Assembly: GCF_051020765.1 (NCBI RefSeq) | Contig: NC_134934.1 | Coordinates: forward strand, 1,612,001-1,676,000 | Length of the DNA stretch: 64,000 nucleotides | Origin: Lasioglossum baleicum | Taxonomy: Eukaryota; Arthropoda; Insecta; Hymenoptera; Halictidae | Direction of reading: 5' to 3' | Shown: positions 10,991-24,503 of the stretch, piece by piece | How the letters are laid out: every line of letters begins with the position of its first letter | Numbering within the stretch: position 1 is the first letter of the stretch | Translations under genes and position numbers: made by a program | Notes under the pieces: generated by a model | Told to the model about the DNA's origin: nothing | Seen by the model: the letters and a program-made list of their open reading frames with translations, nothing else | The model's database searches: none

Positions 10991-12944
10991 CACTGCGTAT
11001 GCTTATTGGGAAGAGCGATGTGTCTCGATTAGTATGGTTAATACACACAATTCGGATAGCTAATCACCATATTAGATTCGAGTCTTGAAATCTTGTATGA
11101 ACTGCAGTCCTAAATCGGTGCAATTTTTCTAGTAAAGAAATATGTCGTTGATACTTAATAATGTTGATAGTTCAACTCTTGTCTCTATATAAAATTGAAG
11201 AAAAATAATGGAGAACGATCATAACACTATAAACTGTAAAGTCTTGTATTTTCTTCGTTTTGTAACGTGTGAACGTGGTAGATCATCAAATATTTTCGCA
11301 CCGGTTTAAAATATCAATGTTTCATGGCTAACGCGTGAACTGCCTGTATTACGGCAGTATTGTTTTAGCAGATTATGGAGAACTACTAAAAGAGCAGTCT
11401 AATATAAATAACTAGCAATATATACTTTACGACCACATTTCTTCGATTTTGGATAAAACTTTTAAACTAACTAATTTTCAATGAAAGCACCCTCTGAAAA
11501 TTGCCATTCGCTGACTAACCTCGGAAATTAGATAAAAATATAATTAAAAGATCAAAATGCGATCTCCCACGTAAAAACCATTTCTCAGAATCACGTACAC
11601 GATTTGTGTGAATATCTGCAGAAAGTGTGTTCGTAAAGAATGTCAGGATTCGATTACACAGATTGTCTGAAAATTTCCGCGCTGTTCGAAGTATACTTTT
11701 GTGTTCAATATCGAAGCGAGTCCGTGAGAATCGAACGAAACAGACGAAAACGAATCGACGGCGCTCGCTCAAACTAATTTCCATCGGCGGAGCGCGATCG
11801 AGTCGAGCGTTTTTGATTAGTATTACGATATCGCGCGCCGTGGGGCATAAGAAACTTCGATTCGCAATTTCCATAGCATGTCAAAGCGCGTTGTTTGACA
11901 AAGGTTTTCCAGCCGACTCGGTCGCGCGCGTAGCCGCAGATACTGGAATTCACGTTCGGCGAAAGGAGGAACTTTATATAGCCACTTTTATGTCAGTACA
12001 CACGAAAACGTCAGCGTGCAGGCGGCGGCCGTCTCCATGATATTGTATGGGAAATTCATACGTTCCAGTTTTCAGGAAGGAGCACGAGCTCGTATCCGGG
12101 CCGAACAACAGAAACGCGCAGCGCGACAGCGTTTTCGCGCTAAAGGGACTTTTATTATTTTCTTCCAATTTTGTCTGGTCTGTTGTATTTGTCCTTTTTT
12201 TGGCGGGTTCCGCTACGCCACACGAAATTTCGTAAAACGGGAAGGTTCGTGCAGATGGCGTCCCGCGATAAGGAAAAATTTGTGCCCGCGTCCAACCTTG
12301 CGCAGACCCAGCCGATATTGGCCGATCGTTATCGGATAGAAACGGTTCGGTCACTATGAAAAATGTATTTTACTCGGTCGGAGAGTTTCACTCGATAAAA
12401 TTCCGGCTGTGACGCCCCGAATAACGTAAACACGCGGACGGTGTTGGCTGCGGTTATCCGAACGAAAAAACCGACGGAAGATCGTCGATAAAACGCGAAT
12501 CGCCGGCCGTCACAGATGGATCCACGTCGCAGAATTAATTCTGCATGGAGCCGTTTAACCGAGGAAACGTTCCTATCCTTTCTAACAAGGGATAGTGAGT
12601 TTTGGCATTTTTTGGAAGAAACAAACGAAATTTATATGTCACCTGTGTCTGTCCTCCATTTTATGAACATGCGTCTACTGTCAACTGAATATTCATAAGA
12701 GTCTTGTGTTCGATTGATTCGCGAGAATACTTTGCTTTAGAAGAGTCTTGCGGTAACGAACCAAGTACAATAGCGTCTTACCGTCATTAGGGGCAGCAGA
12801 GCCTCGTTCCAACCGGGATTGGCGTAATTATCGTTATAAGAAGCTTCCATTACGATTCCCAGTAGTTTCAGTTGATATTTGAAACAACGGAGAAGGTCGT
12901 GGGCGATGGGGTCGGCGCGGAGCGGGGCCGCCGGGGCATATTAC

Positions 12945-13012
12945 ACATGCATATTCGAGATGAATACATTTCGTGCGTTAATTACATGCATGCAATTATC
13001 GTTCAGTATGCA
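12945..13012. promoter_or_regulatory. Candidate homeodomain/ATGCAT motif cluster
   Basis: Within about 70 bp lie ATGCAT (12947-12952), TTAATTA (12978-12984) and the palindrome TGCATGCA (12987-12994), followed by caattatcg. TAATTA is the classic homeodomain core. Such density in an otherwise GC-rich context suggests a cis-regulatory element, but no conservation data are available here, so this is inference from motifs only. Confidence 0.25.
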
Positions 13013-14771
13013 GCCGCGGGTCGATGGAGCCCGCGGAAATGCTTTCGAAAATTGCGCATTTCGAACCCGCCGGCGAAACAGCCGCGGCCTGGTATCAAAA
13101 CACCGTGGAAAAGGGACGGTGGGGTCAGGCGTGGGTAGCAGAGGGCTGATGATGATGCAAATGCCGGGAGGACCCGCCTTGGGATTTGTTTGCTGTCGGT
13201 TTTCCATGTGCATTAAAACTGGGGAAACACCGCGAAACAGAGAAAAAAGAGAAGGAGGCGGGTTCGAGACATTCGCTCGCGGGAGAAAAAACGAAAATCA
13301 TGGCTAGCAGGGCGGATAACCGGACGACAAAATCGGAATACGGTACATTCGTTAGCATGAAAAGTGCTCTTACATTGTGCCCGGCCGAATAGACCGGTCC
13401 GGGATCGGCACAAATGGCCGAATCGAAACGGAGGGAACAAGCGTTGCAGCAGGTCGTCATTCCTATGCGTCATTTCACTTTCCCAGAGAGTGGTCGGGAG
13501 TCGAACCGAAATTTCCATGCAGCGCATCCCGTCGTTCACCCTTCCGTCCCTCTCTCTCTCTCTCTCGCGCGCGCACTTTTTTCACCTGTCCCTTGTTCCC
13601 CTCTGTTTTATTCTGCAGCTTTTTCCAGACCGAGGCTTTTCCACCCTGTTCTCATGCAATTACAAATAGAAATTTAAGGCGCGCGTGCTCGCGCTAAATT
13701 CGACCGTCGTCGTCGATTTGCGGCGTCGATTCCGAGTCCCTCCATCCTCGTCTCGTCTCGGAACTCTTTCACAATGGAAAAAGTTCGTGTTTCGGAAATT
13801 CTCCCGCGGCCGACGTACAAAAAGGATCACTTTTTTCCGTACGTGCGTTACACGAATGGAAGAATTCCGCTGCCGGTGATCGATCGAACGCTTCGTTTAA
13901 CAATACTGATTGGCGGCTGCGTAATGTATCACTTTGTCAATATCTGAGCGTAATTTCTGGGTTCTCCGCTACGAGGTCTAACTCGTTTGTAGGTAAAATA
14001 GGATCGATGAGAGGCAAGATCGAAGAGGAACTAATGCGATGCTGCTATGGCTGACTTTCGAATTTTTTACTGTGTCACCGTCAAACTTTCCAGTATCGAA
14101 TTTTATTGTACTCTATTGTCTGTGTTTTAGCACGATGCACAAATCCCTTGATGCAGGAAATGTCAAAATTACGTCTCTTAGAAGAACTATTCAAATATTT
14201 CGTCAATTATAAAATTGCAACAAAAGGTTGTGCAAATTTAATTATTATACCCCTTACAGCTACAGGTATGCTGAGGGTACACAGAAAGTTTGAAGTCGAT
14301 CTGTCCAACGGATTTTGAGATACCACATCAGCCAATCCGCTGGATACAGACTCGAAAAAATTGATTGTTCTACCCAAATTTGAAGTTATACCTTCGTCAA
14401 TTTTGAGAATGTACGAACACCGTTTTGTGGACACATTTTGGCAGCCTCGTTTAGCACGGGACCGTAAAAAGACCGATATTTTTGAGGCAGTGGAGCCGAA
14501 TATCCCTTTAACGCACCGTATCGAGCGTAAAAGTGTTCGGAAAGGGCTGCGACTCCCGTTCGGGGGTCGCATTTTCGAAACGCTCGTTACTCGAACGAGG
14601 CCAGCGCCTTCCGACCGGATAGATTCGCATTCATAGCCGGTCGAACCGAAAAAACGAGCCATTGCGGCGACGTCATTCCGTCGTGTCATTCCGCTTCAGA
14701 AGCCGCGGCGCGCGTGCAACGAGCCGAAATTTGAATGACGCTTTTCCCGATCACGCCTCTTTCTCTCGGTC

Positions 14772-14772
<1 letters not shown>

Positions 14773-14822
<50 letters not shown>
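14773..14822 (+). repeat. (TC)25 microsatellite
   Basis: An uninterrupted TC dinucleotide run of 50 bp follows ctcggtcg and precedes taactc. Overlapping frames simply encode Ser-Leu or Arg-Glu runs. It is likely length-polymorphic. Confidence 0.97.
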
Positions 14823-14824
<2 letters not shown>

Positions 14825-15686
14825 ACTCTTTCTGTTCTCCATTTTGGCTGGGGTTTTCCTCTCTCTCTCAGCGGCCGTGTTCGCTCGTTCACATTCGATT
14901 TCGATGGTCCGTAGCGCGAAACGAGATTTTTGACCGCCTCTGTCCACTTTGCCAGCTATTCTCTTAGCTCCCTGAAAATCCTTGTACACTTATCCCCCAT
15001 GATTTCTCCGTTCCTTCCTCGAGGCGCCCGAGCAATCGATCGGTCAACGTGTGTGTGCGTGATCGACCGTGCAGAAAATGAAGTCTGGGCACAAAAGGTC
15101 CGAGGACCAGAATACACCGAGGAATTCGACGCTCCTCGAGCAAACGTGCAAGTTTTGTTTTAACGGACTATACTCTTTTCACTCGGGAACCATTCGAAAT
15201 TCATTTCCCTGCTGCCGCGCGCTACAACCTCTGTCATTATTGTTTTACGCGGCGAGGCTCGCGAAAACCGTGTTTATGATGAGGCTCTGAAACATGCAAG
15301 AGCTTAAGGTGTAATGGGAGGATGAAATACGTCGCGGTGGGTTTCGGGGGACTCGGTAACCGTCAGATTTTCCCAGGGAAATGGCCGAGAGCACTCGCCG
15401 GATTGTGGGTCAGCGGAGTCCCTCTTAAACGAGGAACGCGACTGCAATTGCGGCGCCTTTATTATTATCATTTCTCGCTTCGCGTGTAAAATTTACCGTT
15501 ACCATTGTCTTGGCACTTGAATGCATTAACGCGAATAATCCCACTCGAGCCTGGCCCGGGCTGCCAGCGACTACTTTCGAGCCAAATACGTTTCGAACGC
15601 GTGCTTGTCTTCTTCGTTAGCTATGAAAATAAATTTTCTTTTATAGTCCCGAACCGGTTGGTCAACGTCAATTAACTCACCTTCAC

Positions 15687-15706
15687 GATTGTCCAAAGGG
15701 ACAATC
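15687..15706. repeat. Short perfect hairpin
   Basis: The arms gattgtcc and ggacaatc are exact reverse complements around a 4-nt loop (aaag). It sits where CpG-rich DNA gives way to AT-rich DNA. It is too short for a microRNA precursor. Confidence 0.7.
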
Positions 15707-17406
15707 TAAAAGGTCATCTAAAAAGATTACTATGTAGAGTAAAGCTTGTCTCAAGAATGTTTCATTTTATAAAAAGATAACAATATTGCAACACAAGTGA
15801 CCTTCTTTTGATCTTAAAAATAAAGAAAATATGAAAAGAAAGGCACATTAGTGACGTCGATCACATCAGAAGTGATAAACGATATTCGCACTTCCTACGC
15901 AAAACGTTCGCTTTCAAAGGGGTTGCAATACCTTCCCTCATCGTTAAATCCGGTGACCTTTTTCTCTTCACAAGAGAATAAGGGAAATATTAAAAGAATG
16001 GCAATAAGCAAGATTTTTACCGCATCGATCGCATAAAGAATAACGCAGCATCATTCCCAAACACCACTTCGGAAAACAATTTTGAATATTATTCCGGAGG
16101 GAAGTTCAGGGTCCGGAGTTGGTATAGCACATCCCAAGAGGATCCCTTCGAAGATGAGCCCCCTTTAGGCAGTGAAATACGCAGTAATTTTCCTGCGACG
16201 AATTCGCGAAGTTTATTGTCAGGCCAGCTCGATATTCGAGGATCCGCCCAGTGGAACTTGTAAGCCTAAGAAAATTCGAAAGTTTCCCGATGTCCCGGGC
16301 GATACAGCTCGATCGTTTTCACAGGCTAACCCCGGAGTGGCGTTCTCGGGCGACAACCCCGGAAAAGTTGGTTGGACGCCACTCGCAGAAACACAACACA
16401 GCGGGGGATGGCAGCAACTTCCTCTCGGACGGGCTGGACCGAAAAAAGGGGGAGACTCGGCCGAATTTACATGTAGACCTCGAATATCGAGAGGGTTGGG
16501 GGTCTGGCCCCTCTGAAAAGTTTGCGGGGGGGTGTCCCCGTCTCAGCGAGAGGGTGTTTTCCGTTTCGCGGGTGTGTGGCAGGGGCAATTCGCTTTCCAG
16601 GTTGCAGCATCGCAGCGAAACGAAACGAAACGCGTGCGTCACGTTTTGTTACTATCGTCGCTGCTATCGGTGTGGGAGTCGGCTGCGGGGGAGGCATGGG
16701 GTTGGAGGAAAGCCGGCGAAAGAAGAGCGGGAACAGGAAGAAGAAGCAGCAGAGGGGAGGATGGTGGATACATCGGGCGAGTTTCTGTAGACTTTCGACT
16801 TGGCAACGGCAACGACGAGGAACCTTCAATTTTAATGAACCGAGCACGAAGTACAGATAGAGGGGGATGGAGACGCGGGGTCGGATGTGTTCGGCCGGGG
16901 AAAGTTTTCTCTCTCTCCGTGAAATCCCGCCCGGTTGGATTTCGCCGTTCTGCCGTGAATATTGGAGCCGAAGTTTTCGACGGATCCGCGCGGGCCATCG
17001 AAAGAACCCGCGGAATAATGCATCCCCCAAAAGCTAGGATACCCTTATTAGCCGCGGAAACAGGGTCGCCGGTGGCCCATCCATCCCGCGGAATGTTAAT
17101 AGACACGGGACAATAGGGGATTTCAATTTCACACTGCGTTAACGACGATCGCGGAACCGTAATGGCGGTTAATGATGGCCGGCGGTGCATCGCTGCGCAC
17201 AGATCCTCGGCCCTCGCGATGTCTTAATTGCCAGTCATTCCGACAATAAAACTAATACGAATCGGAACGCAATCGAAACTTGGTTATTATGCGCGATATT
17301 AATTAACGTGCCGGGATTATTAGAGACGACGACGCGACGTTGCTGCAGCCCGGCCTCCCCTCCGCGTCTTTGGACGTCGTTTTGCGGAATAAATCCGCCG
17401 GGTCCA

Positions 17407-17570
17407 ACCTCTGTTCTTTCTCGATTTTTCTCTTTCTCTCTTCCTGTCTCTCCTCCTCTCTCATATATATTTTTTATTTTTGTCGTTATCTTCCTCGTGC
17501 TTCTCTCTCTCTCTCACTCATTTTCTTTCTGTCCTTGTCCTCTGTCTTCTCTTTTACTTTTTTTCGATCC
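17407..17570 (+). repeat. Polypyrimidine tract
   Basis: The + strand is strongly pyrimidine-rich (CT, TTC, TCC runs) for about 160 bases, interrupted by tatatat at 17464-17470. It mirrors the polypurine tract at 7301-7660 on the opposite strand. Long Leu/Ser/Phe frames across it are artefacts of this composition. Confidence 0.75.
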
Positions 17571-18970
17571 TTCTACACGCACGATTATCCGCGGCCTCCG
17601 CTATCGGCTTTAATTAACACGCTCGCATTATATTCACTCTGTCGTGAACGGTTGAGACAAAGGACAGTGGCTCTTTGTTCATCTCATCGGCCGAGGCTCT
17701 TTCACACGCTCGAGAGCCACGGGCTAGGGCGTGTCCACTCTACCGGCCTCTCGTCCCTTCAGAACCAGTTCCACTTGTTTGTAAACACGGAAGGACTTTC
17801 CGCTCCGAACGGGGGTGGTGGTATTTCAAGACCGCTTAGCACGTTTCATTATTTCCGCTGGACTCTCGCTGTATGTTGCCACCGTTGTCGCCGGCACCGA
17901 CCACCACCCCCGCGTACAACAACGCTCGCCAGGCCAACCTGCCTCCGCCACCGTTGCTGATATCTTCATCTAGTTTTAATTCACGACAGGAACGATTACG
18001 GATACACCGACCACGCGGCTGTAATTCACGCCCCCCGACCACCCCGACATTTATTTCGCCTGCATTTAGTTTCTTTTTCGCCCGCAACGAAACCGACCGA
18101 TTAAGGAGAGATAAATATACCCTGATACGCGCGCGCTGATGATCCCCCTTTTTCGAGCAGCCTCCTCCACCGCGGCTGCTGGAACTTACTTTGTTTTTTC
18201 GTTACTTATTAGCAGAGGGTCTTTCTGCCTGATAACGGGACCTGTATTTTTACCCTGATGTATTACGAAGAATTTTTTGGTTGGCGAAAATTGTGTTCCT
18301 AGTTTTCCGATTTTGGTACAGTGTTGTTATTAGAACCAAGAGTTATTGGCTCGACCAAAAAGTCTTCATTTTGTGGTCTCGAATGCGCTTCTTGTTTTAT
18401 TAAATTAATTTTTGTTACGGTATGGATTTGGTCATTTGTGTACCATGATACGAATATTTTAATCTTGTTAATGAACTGGTCACCGTTGTACCAGCATCTT
18501 ATTTTAAATACGTATGCTTACTTCGAGGCTGTAGAGATCGATTGCGAAGATTGATATCTCTGTTTCGTAGAAGGAGGTATCAAAAGTGCACGATCGAAGT
18601 TAGACGGGAACGTATATATCTAGTCCGGCTCGGCCGTAAGTAATTCACGCAATCCAGCCACGATCCTGTCGCATTAAAGTGATCTCCGGCAGCGAAGGGT
18701 CTCCCGTACGGATCGCTGATTGAAATTCCGGCCGGGAAGAAGACCGCGGAAGAAGCCGGCCCGCGCGAGTGTTTGCGCCGCGGAGAAAGTAATATCATTC
18801 AAAAGCACCGGAAGTTATTCCCCAATGCGAAAGTTTCTCCATTTTACATTACAGGAATAGTCCGCGGTAGATGTTAGTCGCGGGGAAAACTTCATCTCCG
18901 CGATAACTTTTCCAATTATTATCAGATGGCAAATGGACAGTCTTTGTGTTTTCCGCGGGCGGTCTGCGGC

Positions 18971-19042
18971 AAAGAGAAAGCAAGAGAGAGAGAGAGAGAG
19001 AATAGAGAAGAAGAGAGAGTAAGAGAGAGAGAGATAGAGAGC
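18971..19042 (+). repeat. (GA)n-rich microsatellite
   Basis: Compound GA repeat with small interruptions (aatagagaag, gtaag). The longest pure stretch is at about 18983-19000 and a second at 19023-19034. Confidence 0.9.
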
Positions 19043-20019
19043 CAGCAAAGCCGGAAGTTCAAGAAGTCCGTGGAAAGTTGTGCCGCGGCGTACAATACCT
19101 CGATAATAAACCCCGGCCGACGAGTGGAAAATCTATTTTTGATCGAACGCTCGATGTTTTCCGAGCACTTGCACGCGCTCTCTCTCCATGGACAAAGATT
19201 TCCTGTGGACTATACACACCGAGTTCATCGCGGACGCGTGCTTCTGCCTGATCGAGGCCGAACAATCGCATTAACTTCCTCCGATACCCATCGATACTCG
19301 AGGAAACGCTTCGAATAGTCCTGAGAGCAATACGATACTCATCCGCAAAATTGATAATTTATTTTCCCTCGAACCCCCGGCATTGTATTTCTCCATCGCC
19401 GACGCGCTGTTTCGAATTACTGTTAAAGCTTCGATGGGCATCCAATAGACCGAGGGCCATTATCTGCGAATCATTCTGCTAATGCACAGATTATCTTACG
19501 GAAATCACTGAAAAATTCCTCCCGGCAAACTAGAATAAAAACACCGATTTTCAGTCTGTTCTTAATTTTGTATCAGAAAACTAGAAAGTAATAGTTGGAG
19601 CAATGTGAACCAGTGCCACTTATCAATGGAACAGAAAATCAGTTTTAAAACAATATAAATATTGAGAAGCCCACCGGGTCAAAAATTGCTCGAAAACTTA
19701 TATAGCGTTTTAATCATCCGCATTAAAAATAATGACGCAAATTACTAAAACGGCCTCGCCGAATAAATTGCTGGCTCTTCATTGAATCCAGCAAACAAAA
19801 TTAATAAAAATCCCGGTTCGGCCGTGTTGTTGCCGGGAACTCGCAGTTCACTGTAGGGCACTTTCCGGGCTGTATGAATATTGAGAAACCCATTAGCGGG
19901 CCCGCGACCGGCCTCGGTCCGGACACAGGGGTTCAATTAGTCGTCGACAACGGGACTCATTCAATGGCCGAAATGACGCGCGACTCGTCGGTCATCAATT
20001 CGGTTGGACCGCGGAAGTC

Positions 20020-20244
20020 CAGGTGAGAATTTTCACCGTCCCGCGCGGCCCCGCTTCCCCGGCCAGACATACAATTTCGGTGATGACGTCGCATCAACTT
20101 GTCGCGTCGTTATGAATGTCCCCCGCGCCGTCACAAAGTGGCCGCGATTGCCGGCGTATTATATTATCAATTAGATACAATCGCGCGTTGCGCTGGCCCG
20201 AGCCAGGCTGAGTGATTAATTATGCGCCACGTGCACATGCAAAT
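20020..20244. promoter_or_regulatory. Candidate regulatory motif cluster (CRE, E-box, octamer, TAATTA)
   Basis: A dense set of textbook factor sites lies in about 225 bp: CAGGTG (20020-20025), a CRE-like TGACGTC (20084-20090), TAATTA (20217-20222), the palindromic E-box CACGTG (20228-20233) and a perfect POU octamer ATGCAAAT (20237-20244). The last three fall within 28 bp. This pattern is typical of an enhancer, but motif presence alone does not prove activity. Confidence 0.3.
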
Positions 20245-23200
20245 AAGAGAGGATCGATGCGCACCGCTATGTCTGCGAATCTGCTCGCGTTCTGGCAACA
20301 ACGAAACGCGATCATTGACCGCGATATTCTTCATCATCGATATCATTGTTACAGATTTGAGCGATCAATCTAGTGTTAAATGTGCTACGATCTCGAGTGC
20401 ACATACTTGCAGCTGTTTTATGCGTAACATTCTTCTCTTAATGTATACACATTAACGTTTATCTTAATACATCAAGATTAACGAGCCCATTAACGTTTCT
20501 TTTACCGTAGAAAGATTATCAAGCTGAAGTCTAACGATGTATTATGTAAGTTGTGTCTCTCTTTTCTCACGATATAATTCCTATCATTACAGAATTTCAA
20601 GTATAAATGATCGATGGGACTCGCAACGACGTATTGCATACTCTTCTTCCAGATGTGTATTTTCACATAAAAGTGTTTTCAACCGTTCATGCGAAGATGT
20701 GCGAGCTAAATGTCGAATTTCGTCGTCTTCCTCGAAGCGGTTAGTGACAAAACCACATCCAGCGCCGAACTATGCGGCCGTGTCTGTTGCTAGTTAACTA
20801 AAATGGAAATAAAGCCGGCCCCGGCCGATCAAGTAACACAATCGCCGGGAATTCGATTTGTCCTGGTAATGAAAACATCGGATTCACAGCGCGCCCGATT
20901 GCAGGCTCTATGTACTCTGTGAACTTCGGTTTCGTTGATTTCCACCGATACGAACGGACCCGATCAACCTAATCCGCGGGGTTTGTTACGCAGTGGGTCA
21001 CGTTCCGGCGATATTTTGAGACGCGACCGTCAAAGGACTCGGCGCAAGCGCTCCATCGAGCCGCGAAATGTGCAAGAGTCTCACAAAATTGGATCCAACG
21101 ACGGGAACCGAGCGGAATCGGGGAACGACAAAGTTCAAAGTGTTGGGCGAGCCTCGGAGCTCCGAAATAGACTGTTTCCTATCTTGCAAAAAAGTATTTA
21201 CACAGTCGATTTTGCAGGAAACATTGCACGCAATCAATTGGTCCTATCCTGACGATAGTGGCCTCTTTCTTTTGTTCATTTTGCTTTCATTCGGAAGGAG
21301 TGGTGGAGGTTTCGCGTTACTAATTGCTGCGGGGAAATTTTTGGAAACCAGATCGCATTAAGATTGCGAACCAATACCGCTATCGTCACGTTCACGTATC
21401 GGTCGCCATTGACCAGGTTTATTTTACTCCAACACATGTAACACACACTTGTAACGACTCACACCATTTTTGTACGCGGATCGTAAAAGGGAGTAACATT
21501 CTGTCAAGCATTTACATTTCATTCTGGAGATTGCAAGGTATCATTGAAGCTTTTTTCGAGTTACTCATTTTACAGCATTCTAACTCCTTACAAGCCTCGA
21601 CAACAATCCTCTCCGCAGGAAACGAACTACATATAGTGGAAACACGGTGCTCCAGGTGCAACAGCCCAATTGCACTAAATGTCCGAGCGGGTCCGACGTG
21701 TGCACCGGGTCAGGAGTGATTTTTCGCAATCAATAACTTCGCTGTTTACGCGCTGTTTCCTCCGTTGTTCGCGAGAGCATCCAGCTAGCTGCTCGGCTGA
21801 CGTTGTAATTACATTTGCGCCAGCTTTACGGCCGATTCCTCGCGAAAACCGGCTGCGATCGATCCATCGGAATAATTTTACAAACGACCCAGTCGGCTTC
21901 GCTGACAAACGAAAGCAGGAAGCAACGGGCGAGTTGTCACCGCGTTGATACTGTTTGTCGTATACTTAAAATATCGACATCAATGCAACTGCTGCACCGC
22001 AACAGTATCGACATAATCCATAAAAAGAGGTGCACACAGCGAGCCACGAAAGCATTCGGACACTTTGAAATGAAAAGTTTCATGCTTACAAAGTGTAGGT
22101 CGTATTATGAATTACAAAATCATTTCATTCCTATAGTGACTTACAAGTTTCGTAATTATAGATGTCGTATTTTATGTTTGTTCCGTTTGTTCCGTGTTTA
22201 TTATTTGTGAATAATGTTTTAGCGACATCAAGCGAACGAGCCGAGTGAAGTGAAATTCCAATGATTCCAATCATTGTAGTATGCATCAAATATTATTTAA
22301 TGAATTTAATGATTTAATGAAGAAGGGTTGCTATAAATCAATTTTAATAAACCGTTTAATGACTTGTTCCCCAAGTAGAACTTGAAGAAAATTTTGTTTG
22401 ATGAACCTAGCCATATACGGCGCGGTCGACCTAAATGGTTTAAGCGAAACATATAACTGTTTTAAAAAAGCAGAAGGTAACTGCTTAATTCGATCGCCGC
22501 TGTAAATCCGTCGGTCCGGCGCCGTTAAAGTGCAGCTAAGTGGACGACATCGTTTATTATTAATTTTCCGAGAGCGGGTTCAATTAAATCGGCGTTTCGA
22601 GGGGGGTGAGGGCAGAAAGTTACCGGACATCGGATCCACGGGTGCCCGTTCTAACCCGCAGCCGTCGTATCCCGTAATTCGTCCACCTCGACGACGAGCT
22701 CCTCCTTTTTCCATTCGACGGTCACCTATCGTTTTTCTACCGATGCATCTGGCGCTTTACAGCTCGCAGTTTATTGCGGACGGAGCCCTGAGCTTTTTGC
22801 CCGATTGATCGAAGGCGGTTCGAAAGTTTTAAACCCCTCTCGGCCGCCACTAGCAACTGATGAGACACTGTCACGCTTTTTGCACGATATACTTCTGCCG
22901 GTCTTGAAACAGTAGTTCATCAAGATTCTATAACCGCGATCGTACGTTACCCGCCTCCCTTCGACCGATATATAAATCGTGCCTCCGTTGATCCTTCCGA
23001 CGAAAGAATTTTCATTGCGATGGGTTCCGAGCTCTCTTGCCCGAGGGGCTTCTTTAATAACTCCGCAACCTAGTTAACTCCCGACACATTCCCGGCCGTC
23101 TTGTTTTTTCGGTAGACAAGGTTGCACGTACGATGTTGCACCGAAACAATTTATCGGGGACGACGCAATCTCATTGAAAACGATGGGAACTTTATGTGGA

Positions 23201-24248
23201 CGTTTGTAAGAAGATGTACTGCAAGCGGGATCGTAAAATCTTATAGGCAATGTAGCAGTCTTCTATCTTATCCAACATATTCATTTTATTCGCAGCTGAA
23301 TACAGTCTCGGTAGAAAATGGTACAAGTACGATACTGGTATAGTAAATAATGTATGAACAAATTTTAAATTATTTCAAGAAATAGAAATTTGTTTCTTTC
23401 TGGTGTTTACCGTAACGTTCATTTTGTCTGGTAAAGAAAACATCGGGTTCGAGCCAACTTCTCCCAGTGCAAAAGGGTTAGCCGAGGAACTACAAAAACG
23501 GGAAAGATAGGCGATCTAGTAATAGTATGTTGCCAAAACCGTATCCAGCAGTTACAAATCTGAGGCATTGTAGTTGATTTTGAATGGACAGTGGTTCGGG
23601 TAGGCGGGATCCTTTCAGACCCTCGTCAAGCGATCGTCGTTCCTCCAGTTTCCCTAATACTATACGTTTCAGTTCGTCCCCCTGATCCTCTTTTAGATCT
23701 GCACGGGTACAGGCGGGTACGGGCGACAGGCTCACTCCCCCGCTCGTCGGACGCGCTTTTAGAAATGCATTTAAACTTCCGCTTGGTTGTGCCCTCCCCC
23801 TGCGTCAGAACGCATTTCCACGTTCTCTCTCCACGGCGGTTGTCGCGTCTAGACAAGGCCTGTCTGGATTTCCGGGGGAAAAAGCTCTGCGGGCTTTTTG
23901 GTGTCGAGATCGCGACTCTCTTCTGGAAATGTCCCCGTGCTGCAATTCCGGTTACTTGAACCTCCTTACGCCCCGATGAACGAATATGACGGCAAGTCCG
24001 TTCGGGTACTCGTTACCTCGTCCATCTTCCCGTGGATGCCCGGACAAATTGATACAAGTGCGCGACACGAATTGCAGCACCGGACAAGCTTGATTCGGGC
24101 CGGTCTCGTTTTATTGGCTCGCCGAACCATTGCTGCACCGGCAGTGATTTACCGGAAGATCCGTACATTCGATGATACGTTGTGCAATTAGATCGATGAT
24201 CCTGCGTTCGATTTAGTTGAACTACGGAGAAAAGATGTACATCTGTAT

Positions 24249-24350
24249 GAACAAGTTTGAACAAATGTGAACAGGTTTGAACACATTTGAAGTTTTAATA
24301 TGTTCGCAGATGTTTGAACAGATTGAACATGTTTTCACATCTGTTCAGAC
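24249..24350. repeat. 10-bp periodic GAACA array
   Basis: Four successive units begin with GAACA exactly 10 bp apart (gaacaagttt, gaacaaatgt, gaacaggttt, gaacacattt), with a partial fifth (gaag). Further GAACA/TGTTC cores follow in both orientations to about 24350 (tgttcgcag, tttgaacag, ttgaacatg, tctgttcag), so the second half is partly palindromic. One-helical-turn spacing would put each core on the same DNA face. It could be a mini-satellite or a multimeric binding site. Confidence 0.8.
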
Positions 24351-24503
24351 ATGATTTACCAACATTGATTATTACCAGCGGAAAGTGGACGTTGTAATTT
24401 TTAATTTTCCAAAAGAATAATCAGCGAAGCCATTGATTTTCAGTATTGTCAATACTCCAGCCCGTCTGGCAACCAACTCTGTATAACAATTGCTTAGCTG
24501 CTC

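Larger units (their letters stand above)
7661..14772. other. Gene-free stretch with AT-rich pockets
   Basis: No recognisable exon. CpG-rich DNA is interrupted by AT-richer pockets at about 8230-8400, 9290-9400, 10440-10790 and 11040-11520. A C-rich run (eight C, one T, six C) lies at 7883-7897. Open frames of up to 160 codons (14207-14689, minus) show no conserved motif. Motif clusters and small repeats are listed separately. Confidence 0.55.
14823..24248. other. Gene-free stretch, mostly CpG-rich
   Basis: No recognisable exon. Two long overlapping frames at 16467-17190 (187 and 183 codons, minus) and a 206-codon + frame at 17340-17960 are low-complexity Ser/Pro/Arg/Leu products. AT-richer pockets occur at about 15640-16080, 18190-18560, 19500-19760, 20400-20600 and 22200-22480. 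Small structured elements and motif clusters are listed separately. Confidence 0.55.

Noticed and set aside
15507..15520. cttggcactt resembling the miR-263b start
   Set aside because: The match breaks after the first nine bases and no precursor hairpin surrounds it.
16467..17190. Overlapping 179-194-codon frames on both strands
   Set aside because: Mutually overlapping, low-complexity Pro/Ser/Arg products with no motif.
21664..21675. attgcact resembling a miR-92-type seed
   Set aside because: No foldback partner within 80 bp and the rest of the sequence diverges.
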